A stretch of DNA of 64,000 bases from positions 2,418,001 to 2,482,000 of the forward strand of contig NZ_CP028908.1 in assembly GCF_024181725.1 (NCBI RefSeq). The letters are read 5' to 3'. Under the pieces are notes generated by a model that was not told the DNA's origin, did not search any database, and worked only from the letters and a program-made list of their open reading frames with translations. This DNA comes from Bradyrhizobium sp. WD16. GTDB lineage: Bacteria > Pseudomonadota > Alphaproteobacteria > Rhizobiales > Xanthobacteraceae. Below are positions 44,296 through 52,407 of the stretch, in pieces. The translations under genes and the position numbers were made by a program. Numbering within the stretch: the first letter of the stretch is position 1; every line of letters begins with the position of its first letter.

Positions 44296-45387
44296 GTGTT
44301 ATCGAATGCCATCGATGTCCTGGGCGAAGATGTCCTGTCCTGGCTGGGCGGCCTCGTGGTCGGCGCACTGTTCGGCTTTTGTGCCCAGCGCAGCCGGTTC
44401 TGCCTGCGTGCCGCGGTCATCGAATTCGTCCGCGGCGAGAGTGGGCGTCGGCTGTCGGTCTGGCTCCTGACCTTCGCTGCGGCGCTGCTTGCCACCCAGG
44501 GCCTGGTTGCCCTCGGGCTGCTGGATGTCTCCGAAGCTCGCCAGCTTGCGCAGCAGGGCAGCATCTCGGGAGCCGTCATCGGCGGCCTGATGTTCGGCTG
44601 TGGAATGGTGTTGACGCGTGGTTGCGCCAGCCGTCTGCTGGTGTTGTCGGCCAACGGCAATCTGCGCGCGCTCCTGTCCGGACTGGTTTTCGCCGTGACC
44701 GCCCAGGCATCCTATCGCGGCGTGCTGTCGCCGGCCAGGGAATGGCTGACCAATCTCTGGCTGGTCGATGGCGGACCGTCCCGTGATGTCATGGCGGCGC
44801 TGGGCGGCGGACTTCCCGAGAAGATCGGCTTCGCGGCCGTTTGGCTGTTGGCCGGCATTGCCTTCGCGGTGCGCAACCGTGTCGGGTTCGGCGTCGCCTT
44901 CGGTGCCGTCGGCGCCGGGATCGCCATCGCGACGGGGTGGATTTTCACCTACCAGCTGGCGCAGGCGTCCTTTGCGCCGGTTTCGCTCAAGAGTGTTACC
45001 TTCAGCGGGCCCTCCGCCGAGGTGCTGATGTGGGTGCTGAACAGTCCGCACTGGCTGCTCGATTTCGATCTCGGGCTTGTTCCCGGCGTCTTTCTAGGCT
45101 CGTTCATCTCCGGCGCCGGCGGTCGTGAGCTGAAGCTCGAAGGCTTTTCCGGCGGGCAGAGCATGCGCCGCTACCTCGCCGGCGCGGTGCTGATGGGATT
45201 CGGTGCCATGCTCGCGGGCGGCTGCGCCGTGGGCGCCGGGGTAACCGGCGCCTCGGTGTTCGCTCTCACCGCCTGGATCGTGCTGCTCGGCATGTGGGTC
45301 GGCGCCGGCGTCACCGACTTCTTCGTCGATCGGCCCGATGACGCCGCCAAGGCCGTATTCGGCGTCATGCCGAGCACGCGGCCGTGA
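44296..45387 (+). CDS. YeeE/YedE family sulfur transporter
   Basis: A 363-residue multi-helix membrane protein of the YeeE/YedE family with the conserved cysteine motifs QRSRFCLRAAVIEF, LTRGCASRLLVLSANGNLRA and LAGGCAVGAGVTG. GTG 44296 is the only good start. It lies 24 bp after the DsrE-like gene and may be the membrane partner of that protein, as YeeE-DsrE/TusA pairs are known. It is distinct in sequence from the transporter at 32.1 kb. Confidence 0.88.
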   Translation: MLSNAIDVLGEDVLSWLGGLVVGALFGFCAQRSRFCLRAAVIEFVRGESGRRLSVWLLTFAAALLATQGLVALGLLDVSEARQLAQQGSISGAVIGGLMFGCGMVLTRGCASRLLVLSANGNLRALLSGLVFAVTAQASYRGVLSPAREWLTNLWLVDGGPSRDVMAALGGGLPEKIGFAAVWLLAGIAFAVRNRVGFGVAFGAVGAGIAIATGWIFTYQLAQASFAPVSLKSVTFSGPSAEVLMWVLNSPHWLLDFDLGLVPGVFLGSFISGAGGRELKLEGFSGGQSMRRYLAGAVLMGFGAMLAGGCAVGAGVTGASVFALTAWIVLLGMWVGAGVTDFFVDRPDDAAKAVFGVMPSTRP

Positions 45388-45428
45388 GAAGACGGTCGCC
45401 GCGCTGCCGTATCGTTAGATATTGATAA

Positions 45429-45444
45429 ATTAGCATTTGCGAAT
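45429..45444. promoter_or_regulatory. candidate SoxR operator upstream of the split YeeE pair
   Basis: ATTA-GCATTTGC-GAAT keeps the ATTC-N8-GAAT spacing with one mismatch. It lies in the only AT-rich patch of the gap, 107 bp before the gene at 45551, suggesting that this pair is a separate transcription unit under the same regulator. Confidence 0.45.
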
Positions 45445-45550
45445 ATGATCGGCTTTGCGCCGGCGGCGCCGAGCGATTCCCGCTCCGCGATGCAGTGGCA
45501 GGCCATTGAGGCCGCGAGCAGCCATCGACCGGCGGACAGGGAGGCGTGCA

Positions 45551-46102
45551 ATGACCGCCTATGCGGAAACGTTGGCTCGGCAAGCACCGCGGGTTCGCCG
45601 CGTGAACTGGTCGCCTTATCTGGTCGGCGCCGGCATCGGCGTGTTGAGCTGGGTCGCCTTCGCCGTCTTTGGCGACCCCCTCGGCGTCACCACCGCCTAT
45701 TCGCGGATCGCCTCGATCTTCGCGGTCCCGGTGATCGGCGCCGATGCGGTGGCTGCGAACAGCTATTGGAAATCGATGCCGCTCAAATGGGATTACGGTG
45801 TCTGGTTCCTGGTCGGCATCCCGCTCGGCGCTTTCATGTCCGCGGTGACGTCGGGCACCTGGCGTATCGAGCTCGTGCCCGAGGTCTGGAAGGAGCGGTT
45901 CGGTCCCTCGGTGGTCAAGCGTTTCGCTGCCGCATTCCTCGGCGGCATCGTGATCATGTACGGCGCGAGGCTCGCCGGTGGTTGCACCAGCGGTCATGGC
46001 ATCTCGGGCGGGCTGCAACTTGCGGTCTCGAGCTGGGTGTTTCTCGGCGTGATGTTCGCGACCGGGCTTGCCGTCTCCGCCGTCCTGTTCCGCAAATCGT
46101 GA
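45551..46102 (+). CDS. YeeE/YedE half-transporter, first of pair
   Basis: A 183-residue membrane protein with about four or five helices, corresponding to one half of a YeeE/YedE protein. The signature Cys is in LAGGCTSGHGISGG. GAGGCGTGCA precedes ATG 45551. Together with the next gene, 10 bp downstream, it makes the split form of the family often found with sulfur-oxidation and persulfide genes. Likely cargo is a sulfur compound; this is inferred. Confidence 0.87.
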   Translation: MTAYAETLARQAPRVRRVNWSPYLVGAGIGVLSWVAFAVFGDPLGVTTAYSRIASIFAVPVIGADAVAANSYWKSMPLKWDYGVWFLVGIPLGAFMSAVTSGTWRIELVPEVWKERFGPSVVKRFAAAFLGGIVIMYGARLAGGCTSGHGISGGLQLAVSSWVFLGVMFATGLAVSAVLFRKS

Positions 46103-46112
46103 GGGTGTGACC

Positions 46113-46658
46113 ATGACCGCCATCATCGCCGTGCTGGGTCCGATCCTGATGGGCACGCTGTTCGGCTTCCTGCTGCAGCGCGGCCGGGTGACGAGCTGCA
46201 ACGTCATCGAGGACCAGTTTCGTCTGCGTGACTTCACCGTGCTCAAGGTCATGGGCACGGCCATCATCGTCGGCGGGCTCGGTGTCCTGCTGCTGATCGA
46301 TACCGGCGGCACCAAGTACTATGTCAAGGACGCCAACATGCTCGGTGTCGCTCTGGGCGCCGCGCTGTTCGGCATCGGCATGGTGGTCTACGGCTATTGC
46401 CCCGGCACTGCGCTCGGCGCCATCGCAACCGGCAGCGTGCATGCTCTTGTCGGTGCGCTGGGCATGATCGTCGGCGCCATTCTCTATGCGCTGAGCTTCG
46501 ATTGGGTCAAAAGCCATGTGCTCAACGCCTGGGCGCTCGGCAAGGTGCGGCTTCCAGACGTGACCGGCATTCCCGACATGGCCTGGTTCGCGATCCTCGC
46601 CGTCGGCGCCGCGGCGTTCTTCTGGAGGGTCGAGACCAGTGAGGCCAAGAAGGCCTGA
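46113..46658 (+). CDS. YeeE/YedE half-transporter, second of pair
   Basis: A 181-residue membrane protein, the partner half of the previous gene, with QRGRVTSCNVIEDQFRLRD and GYCPGTALGAIATG as its cysteine motifs. It begins 10 bp after the first half. No TusA or rhodanese gene follows, though these often accompany such pairs. It ends the sulfur island; the tad genes converge on it. Confidence 0.87.
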   Translation: MTAIIAVLGPILMGTLFGFLLQRGRVTSCNVIEDQFRLRDFTVLKVMGTAIIVGGLGVLLLIDTGGTKYYVKDANMLGVALGAALFGIGMVVYGYCPGTALGAIATGSVHALVGALGMIVGAILYALSFDWVKSHVLNAWALGKVRLPDVTGIPDMAWFAILAVGAAAFFWRVETSEAKKA

Positions 46659-46665
46659 GATGGTT

Positions 46666-46693
46666 TCTGAGACGCGCGCGAGCCCGTCTCAGA
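46666..46693. terminator. hairpin between convergent yeeE and tadC
   Basis: A perfect 9-bp stem (TCTGAGACG / CGTCTCAGA) with a 10-base GC-rich loop, in the 61-bp gap between convergent genes. Neither side has a T-run, so it may act as a weak bidirectional or rho-assisted terminator or as an RNA end stabiliser. Confidence 0.4.
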
Positions 46694-46719
46694 GGCTACT
46701 GTCACGATGGGGTTCTGTC

Positions 46720-47700
46720 TCAATGGCTCATATAGGCCGAGACCTTGATGCCGGTCGGGCCGAGAATCACCACGAACAGAACCGGCAGGAAGAACACGAT
46801 CATCGGCACGGTCAGCTTGGGCGGTAGCGCCGCGGCCTTTTTTTCGGCCTCGGTCATCCGCATGTCGCGGTTCTCCTGGGCCAGCACCCGCAAGGTCATC
46901 GCCAGCGGCGTTCCGTAGCGCTCTGCCTGCTGCAGCGCCACCGCGACCGATTTGACGCTCTCCAGGCCGGTACGCCTGGCGAGGTTCTCATAGGCGATCT
47001 TGCGGTCCTGCAGGTAGGAGAGCTCGGCAGTCACCAGCGTCAGCTCCTCGGCCAAGGCGATGGACTGCGTGCCGATCTCCTGGGAAACCCGGTGGAACGC
47101 CGCCTCGACCGACATGCCGGATTCGATGCAGATCAGCAGCAGGTCGAGCGCATCGGGAAAGGCGCGCTTGATGGAAAGCTGGCGTTTCGCAATCGCGTTC
47201 CTGAGGAACAACATCGGCGCCTGCATGCCGAGATAGGTCGCGCCCGTGCAGATGGCGAGCTTCATCGCCAGCGAAATCTGTAGATCGAACAGCACGAAGA
47301 CGTAGAGCACCGATCCGACGAAGAACACCGCCGGCGTGACCAGGCGGAAGAACAGGAAGGTGGTGTAGGGGGCGTGGCCGCGATAGCCGGCCATCAGCAG
47401 CTTCTCGCGGGCGGCTTCCTGGGCGAGCCACTTGCCGAGATTGAAATCCTCGACCGTCTTGCGGACGAGTTCTCTCGGGGCCTGACGCAGCGCCACCTTT
47501 TCGTTGCGGTTGAGGCGCTCCCGGTCGCGCTGGCGCAGCCGCTCGCGCTCGTTCGCGACCGCCTTCATCCGCTTGGCGAGGTTCTCGCCCGCGAACAGCG
47601 GCGTCACCAGCGTATAGACCGTGACACTCGCCGCGACCGCGGCGAGCAGCATGGCCATGAAGCGGGTGTCGTGAAACTTCTCTATGATGAAGTCGATCAT
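46720..47700 (-). CDS. tadC: TadC, Flp pilus inner-membrane assembly protein
   Basis: A 326-residue T2SS-F domain protein (GspF-like) with an N-terminal helix (FMAMLLAAVAASVTVYTL), a charged coiled segment, and the conserved KRAFPDALDLLLICIESGMS then YGTPLAMTLRVLAQENRDMR. The C-terminal helix FFLPVLFVVILG is present. It forms the inner-membrane platform with TadB and interacts with the TadA ATPase. ATG 47700 begins the first helix. Two repeat elements separate it from tadB upstream. Confidence 0.92.
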   Translation of the reverse strand: MIDFIIEKFHDTRFMAMLLAAVAASVTVYTLVTPLFAGENLAKRMKAVANERERLRQRDRERLNRNEKVALRQAPRELVRKTVEDFNLGKWLAQEAAREKLLMAGYRGHAPYTTFLFFRLVTPAVFFVGSVLYVFVLFDLQISLAMKLAICTGATYLGMQAPMLFLRNAIAKRQLSIKRAFPDALDLLLICIESGMSVEAAFHRVSQEIGTQSIALAEELTLVTAELSYLQDRKIAYENLARRTGLESVKSVAVALQQAERYGTPLAMTLRVLAQENRDMRMTEAEKKAAALPPKLTVPMIVFFLPVLFVVILGPTGIKVSAYMSH

Positions 47701-47711
47701 GTTCCCGCGGC

Positions 47712-47789
47712 CTAGTACCCTGTTTCCGAAGTTCGTGATTTGCTTGCAGCACCCTCTCGGCACGAACTTCGGAAACAAGAGGGTACTAG
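47712..47789. repeat. CTAG-ended palindrome, subfamily D (TTTCCGAAGTTCGTG arm)
   Basis: A 78-bp palindrome: CTAGTACCCTG, arm TTTCCGAAGTTCGTG, loop with GCTTGCAGC, arm CACGAACTTCGGAAA, outer arm GGGTACTAG. The arms are distinct from subfamilies A and B, but the ends, length and loop motif are the same. Linker AATCATGATCATG leads to an A copy. Confidence 0.88.
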
Positions 47790-47802
47790 AATCATGATCA
47801 TG

Positions 47803-47878
47803 CTAGTGTCCCTTTGGTTCTAACGTTCGTAGAAGCGCTCGCTGCAACGGAATACGAACGTTAGAACCGGGACACTAG
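47803..47878 (-). repeat. CTAG-ended palindrome, subfamily A, overlapping the tadB stop
   Basis: A reverse-oriented 76-bp copy: CTAGTGTCCCTTTG, arm GTTCTAACGTTCGTA, loop with GCTGCAACGG, arm TACGAACGTTAGAAC, outer arm CGGGACACTAG. The terminal CTAG provides the TAG stop of tadB on the minus strand (47875-47877). Confidence 0.92.
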
Positions 47879-48849
47879 AAGTCGAAATTGATCATGCGCT
47901 TCATGACGAAAATGCCCGTGCTCATCCATACCAGGCACGCGGCGAGCATGATGCGGCCGGTGGGATGGGTCCAGAGCAGGGAGATGTAGTCGGGCGTGGA
48001 AATATAGACGAGCACCATCACGATCGGCGGCAGGGCGCCGATGATGGCGGCGGAAGCCTTGGCCTCCATCGACATCGCCTGGATCTTTGCCTTCATCTTC
48101 TTGCGGTCGCGCAGCACCTTGGAGAGGTTGCCGAGCGCCTCCGACAGGTTGCCGCCCGACTTCTGCTGGATGGAGATGACGATGCCGAAGAAGTTGGATT
48201 CGGCCAGCGGCATGCGGTCGTAGAGGCGCGCACAGGCCTCGCCGAGCGGAATGCCGATCGCCTGGGTTTCCACGATCGCGGAGAATTCGGAACGCAGAGG
48301 CTCGGGTGCTTCGGTCGCCACAACGCGGATCGAATCGAATAGCGGCAAGCCCGATTTGATGCCGCGGACGATGACGTCGACTGCGTCGGGCAGCGCTTCG
48401 AGGAACTTGTTCTCGCGCCGTTTCTTGAGGAAGCCGAGCACCCAGCGCGGCAGGCCGAAGCCGGCGGCGAAGCCGACTCCGAGGGCCGCAACGAGTCCCA
48501 TGCCGGCCGTCAGCGGCAGCAGGAAGCCGATGCCGCCGATGACGGCCGAGATGATCAGGAATTTCTCCTTGCTCCAGTCGAGCCCCGCCTGCGAAAGGCG
48601 GGACGCAAGGTCGACCTGCTGTTTCTTCTTCGCGCGTTCATCGATCTGCTTGAGCGTCTCCTCGACCTGCTCGCGCCGGCTGCGCTGCGTGCGATCGACC
48701 CCGCGGCCGCCGGCCTCGATTCTGGCGAAGGAGGCACGGCGCTTCTCGGCCTGCCGCTCGCCCGACAGCAAGGGATAGATGAAAACCCATGCGATGCCGC
48801 CGACGGCCAATGCGGCGAGAAAGGCCAGTGCCAGCGCCTGCATCTTCAT
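47875..48849 (-). CDS. tadB: TadB, Flp pilus inner-membrane assembly protein
   Basis: A 324-residue T2SS-F domain protein with an N-terminal helix (ALALAFLAALAVGGIAWVF), a charged cytoplasmic stretch with ERAKKKQQVDLASRLSQAGL, and LEALPDAVDVIVRGIKSGLP followed by LSEALGNLSKVLRDRKKMKA. It is the TadC partner. The C-terminus (MKRMINFDF) runs directly into a stop codon supplied by the repeat, so the original end may have been different. It is downstream of cpaF. Confidence 0.92.
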   Translation of the reverse strand: MKMQALALAFLAALAVGGIAWVFIYPLLSGERQAEKRRASFARIEAGGRGVDRTQRSRREQVEETLKQIDERAKKKQQVDLASRLSQAGLDWSKEKFLIISAVIGGIGFLLPLTAGMGLVAALGVGFAAGFGLPRWVLGFLKKRRENKFLEALPDAVDVIVRGIKSGLPLFDSIRVVATEAPEPLRSEFSAIVETQAIGIPLGEACARLYDRMPLAESNFFGIVISIQQKSGGNLSEALGNLSKVLRDRKKMKAKIQAMSMEAKASAAIIGALPPIVMVLVYISTPDYISLLWTHPTGRIMLAACLVWMSTGIFVMKRMINFDF

Positions 48850-48905
48850 CGGTTACGCTCCTCAACTCTCTACTCTGGTGTATGCGCGCCGGTCCGGGCC
48901 GACGC

Positions 48906-50360
48906 TCAGCTTCCGGAAAGGGGCAGCTCGGCGGCATCCAGTGCGGCTGCGAGCCGCGTCTCCTCGCCGTAATAGCGCGCGCGTTCCCAGAATTTCGGCC
49001 GGCCGATTCCGGTCGAGCGGTGGCGGCCGATGATTCGTCCCTCGGCATCTTCGCCGACGATGTCGTAGAGGAAGATGTCCTGGGTAATGATGGTATCGCC
49101 TTCCATGCCCATCACCTCGGTAATGTGGGTGATGCGCCGCGAGCCGTCGCGCAGGCGCGCGGCCTGGATGATGACGTCGATCGATGAGCAGATCATCTCG
49201 CGAATGGTGCGCGAGGGCAGGCCGAGGCCGCCCATGGTGATCATCGATTCGCAGCGCGACAGCCCCTCGCGCGGGTTGTTGGCGTGCAGCGTGCCCATCG
49301 AACCGTCGTGGCCGGTGTTCATGGCCTGGAGCAAATCGAAAGCTTCCGGGCCGCGGACTTCGCCAACGATGATCCGCTCCGGCCGCATGCGCAGGCAGTT
49401 GCGAACCAGCTCGCGCATGGTGACTTGTCCCTCGCCCTCGAGGTTGGGCGGACGGGTTTCCAGTCGGACGGTGTGCGGCTGCTGCAGCTGAAGTTCCGCC
49501 GCGTCCTCGCAAGTGATGATGCGCTCGTCGTGGTCGATATAGTTGGTCAGGCAGTTGAGCAGCGTCGTCTTGCCGGAGCCCGTACCGCCGGAGATCAGGA
49601 CGTTGCAGCGGACGCGTCCGATGATCTTCAGGATCTCGGCGCCTTCCGGCGAGATCGCGCCGAACCGCACGATCTGATCGAGCGTAAGCTTGTCGCGCCT
49701 GAACTTGCGGATGGTGAGGACCGGGCCGTCGATCGCCAGCGGTTCGACGATGGCGTTGACGCGGGATCCGTCGGCGAGACGGGCGTCGCAGATCGGCGAG
49801 GATTCGTCGACCCGGCGGCCGACCTGGCTGACGATGCGCTGGCAGATGTTGAGCAGCTGCTGGTTGTCGCGGAACCGGATGCCGGTCTTCTGGATCTTGC
49901 CGCCGACTTCGATGTAGACGGTATTGGCGCCGTTGACCATGATGTCGGCGATGTCGTCGCGGGCCAGCAGCGGCTCCAGCGGACCGTAGCCGAGGACGTC
50001 GTTGCAGATGTCGTCGAGCAGTTCCTCCTGCTCGGCGATCGACATCACGATGTTCTTGATCGCGATGATTTCGTTGACGATGTCGCGGATTTCCTCGCGC
50101 GCCGATTCGGCGTCGAGCTTGGCGAGCTGCGCGAGGTCGATCGCCTCGATCAGGGCGCCGAAGATGGTCGCCTTGACCTGATAATAGTTGTCCGAGCGGC
50201 GGATATCCGCGGCGGGCGGCGGCGCGGTCCTGGCCGGGGACAGCGGCGGCGCTGCGACGAGGGGCGTCGGCTCGACGCTGCGCGGGGCTGGCGCGTCATA
50301 GCCGGCCGACGCCGGCTTTAGCCGGCTTTCCGCTTCAACTCCGCTACGCTTACCAAACAC
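48906..50360 (-). CDS. cpaF: TadA/CpaF secretion ATPase
   Basis: A 484-residue hexameric AAA-type secretion ATPase. Walker A is [16 protein letters not shown]; the Asp box ([14 protein letters not shown]), Walker B region ([16 protein letters not shown]) and His box ([13 protein letters not shown]) are all intact. The N-terminal region has a Pro/Ala-rich linker before the conserved helical domain. It powers Flp pilus extension from the cytoplasmic face. The start is GTG at 50360 (MFGKRSG). It lies 22 bp after cpaE. Confidence 0.95.
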   Translation of the reverse strand: MFGKRSGVEAESRLKPASAGYDAPAPRSVEPTPLVAAPPLSPARTAPPPAADIRRSDNYYQVKATIFGALIEAIDLAQLAKLDAESAREEIRDIVNEIIAIKNIVMSIAEQEELLDDICNDVLGYGPLEPLLARDDIADIMVNGANTVYIEVGGKIQKTGIRFRDNQQLLNICQRIVSQVGRRVDESSPICDARLADGSRVNAIVEPLAIDGPVLTIRKFRRDKLTLDQIVRFGAISPEGAEILKIIGRVRCNVLISGGTGSGKTTLLNCLTNYIDHDERIITCEDAAELQLQQPHTVRLETRPPNLEGEGQVTMRELVRNCLRMRPERIIVGEVRGPEAFDLLQAMNTGHDGSMGTLHANNPREGLSRCESMITMGGLGLPSRTIREMICSSIDVIIQAARLRDGSRRITHITEVMGMEGDTIITQDIFLYDIVGEDAEGRIIGRHRSTGIGRPKFWERARYYGEETRLAAALDAAELPLSGS

Positions 50361-50382
50361 GATACCACTCCGAACGAATAGG

Positions 50383-51645
50383 CTATTTCGACCGCAGCCT
50401 CTCCAGCAGCGGCGATAGCAGCGAGCTGCGCGGCCTCTTGGTCTCGCTGCGGCCGGTGAGCCGCTGGGCGATCTGCAGGAATATCTCGGCGGATCGATGC
50501 GTCGACGAGATCTCGGCGATCATCTGGCCGTTGTTGGCGGCGACCCCGAAGGTCTGGGGCTCGAACGGGATCGATGCGACGGGGTCGCATTCCATTGCCT
50601 TGGCGAATTCCCTGGCCGAGATTTCGGGCCGCTTCGGCACGCCGGTCCTGTTGAGACAGTAGAGCGGGGCGCGGTCGTTCGGCCGCGCCGCCTTCAGGAG
50701 GTCGAACAGATTCTTGGTGTTGCGCAGGTTGGCGAGATCGGGCTCGGCGACGATCAGGATGTCGTCGGCGCTGACCAGGGTGCGGCGAGCCCAGCCGGAC
50801 CACTGGTGCGGCACATCGAGCACGATGCAGGGCACCGAGCTGCGCAGCGTGTCCAGGATCGAATCATAGGCCTCGGCGCCGAAATCATAGACGCGGTCAA
50901 GAGTGGCCGGGGCGGCCAGCAGACTGAGGTGGTCGGTGCATTTCGACAGCAGGCGGTCGATGAAGGCAGTGTCGATCCGATCCGGCGCGAACACCGCGTC
51001 GGCGATTCCCTGGGGTGGGTCCTGGTTGTAATCGAGGCCGGCGGTGCCGAAGGCGAGGTCGAGATCGGCGACGACCGCGTCCAGCGCGAGGTCGCGGGCG
51101 ATCGCCCAGGCGATATTGTGGGACAGGGTCGAGGCCCCGACACCGCCCTTGGCGCCGATCACCGCGATGATGCGGCCGACCGCCTTGGCCTCCGGCGTCG
51201 AGAACAGGTTGCACACCGATCGCACGACGTCGATGGCGTTGATTGGTGCGATCAGATAGTCGCTGACGCCGCGTCGGACAAGTTCGCGATACAGCGTCAC
51301 ATCGTTGACGCGGCCGACGATGATGACGCGCGTCCCCGGATCGCAGACGGTGGCGAGGTTGTCGAGCTCGGCCAGAATGTCGCTGCGCCCATCCGTCTCC
51401 AGCAGGATGACGTTGGGGGTCGGGGCGGCGCGATAAGCTTCGGTTGCCGCGGCGATGCCGCCCATCTGGATCTTGAGATGTGCCTTCGCCAGCCGGCGAT
51501 CGTCGCCAGCGGCCTGAATGGCCGCGGCGGCCTCCACCGTCTCGCAGAACGCCTGCACCGAGACGCGTGGCGCCGGTGCGATGTGCTCGTCGACCGCAGC
51601 CGGCTGCGCTTCGGTCTCCTGAGTCTGACGCGCGTAGCTGATCAT
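50383..51645 (-). CDS. cpaE: CpaE/TadZ, pilus localisation ATPase
   Basis: A 420-residue protein with an N-terminal atypical receiver-like domain (NVILLETDGRSDILAELD, then GRVNDVTLYRELVRRGVSDY) and a C-terminal MinD/ParA-type ATPase with a deviant Walker A, GAKGGVGASTLSHN. The usual T/S of GKT is replaced by GAS, as in many TadZ proteins. It places the Tad machine at the cell pole. The start overlaps the cpaD stop (ATGA). Confidence 0.93.
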   Translation of the reverse strand: MISYARQTQETEAQPAAVDEHIAPAPRVSVQAFCETVEAAAAIQAAGDDRRLAKAHLKIQMGGIAAATEAYRAAPTPNVILLETDGRSDILAELDNLATVCDPGTRVIIVGRVNDVTLYRELVRRGVSDYLIAPINAIDVVRSVCNLFSTPEAKAVGRIIAVIGAKGGVGASTLSHNIAWAIARDLALDAVVADLDLAFGTAGLDYNQDPPQGIADAVFAPDRIDTAFIDRLLSKCTDHLSLLAAPATLDRVYDFGAEAYDSILDTLRSSVPCIVLDVPHQWSGWARRTLVSADDILIVAEPDLANLRNTKNLFDLLKAARPNDRAPLYCLNRTGVPKRPEISAREFAKAMECDPVASIPFEPQTFGVAANNGQMIAEISSTHRSAEIFLQIAQRLTGRSETKRPRSSLLSPLLERLRSK

Positions 51646-52391
51646 TTTCCGAGATCGCTGATTTTGGCCTTGTCGCCGGTGGTGTAGGTGGTGGCGGTAT
51701 CGCTACCCTTCTTGTATTTCTCGAATGCCGCGGACCGGCGAGCGCCGTAGGGCGGGGTCTCTGGTCGCGGCTGCACCAGATCGGATGGGTTGTCGATCAT
51801 GGCGGCGAGGTTGCGCTGCGTCGCGCAGCCGAAGTTGTGGTAGGGCTTGTTCTCGATATAGGTCCGGTTCTTGATCGACGGGCCGATGTCTTCGGGCCAG
51901 AGGCCGCAGGGGCCGGCCTCCGCCGCAATGCGCGGATAGCTCAGGCGGATGGTGGCGAACTGGCGCGGGTCGGCCGGCCGATAGCGGCGCTCGACGATGG
52001 CGCGAGACGGGACGCCGAGCGCGGAGAGCAGCGAGCGCACTTCCCGATAGGCGTCGGCCGCGGCACGGGCATTGGGCGTATCCTTCGGAACGTCGATCGT
52101 CAGCGTCCCGGTACCGTCGCGCAGCCACGACTGACCGACACTGATCACGTCGGCGCGCTGGGTGGCGCTCAGGCCGCCTCGGCCCGTCCCGACGAAGATT
52201 TCGGTCGAGCGGGGGGCTTCGTCGATGACGATCGGATGGCGCTGGCGGTAGTCCGCCGGGATTGCCGCCATGGCGCCGTCCCTGTCGCGGGCGTGGGTGA
52301 GACAGCCGCCGAGCGACAGCGCGAGACCGACGAGCAGCAATCCGGTGTGCCACCGGGGCTTCGGCCGAGCGGGCGATTCCTGTGCACTCAT
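51642..52391 (-). CDS. cpaD: CpaD-type pilus lipoprotein
   Basis: A 249-residue lipoprotein with lipobox LSLGGCLTH near residue 30 and the CpaD family pattern: RHPIVIDEAPRSTEIFVG, YRPADPRQFATIRLSY, CGLWPEDIG and the C-terminal NFGCATQRNLAAMIDNPSDL. CpaD probably helps the secretin in the outer membrane. ATG 52391 has only a weak A-rich ribosome site, but it gives a normal signal peptide. Between cpaC and cpaE. Confidence 0.9.
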   Translation of the reverse strand: MSAQESPARPKPRWHTGLLLVGLALSLGGCLTHARDRDGAMAAIPADYRQRHPIVIDEAPRSTEIFVGTGRGGLSATQRADVISVGQSWLRDGTGTLTIDVPKDTPNARAAADAYREVRSLLSALGVPSRAIVERRYRPADPRQFATIRLSYPRIAAEAGPCGLWPEDIGPSIKNRTYIENKPYHNFGCATQRNLAAMIDNPSDLVQPRPETPPYGARRSAAFEKYKKGSDTATTYTTGDKAKISDLGK

Positions 52392-52407
52392 TTTTTCTGG
52401 TCCAGTC

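Noticed and set aside
47712-47878. Insertion-sequence ends or a MITE with target-site duplication
   Set aside because: No transposase is present and no consistent direct duplication flanks the units; CTAG is part of the palindrome itself. A MITE origin is not excluded, but the evidence visible here fits REP/BIME-like units better.
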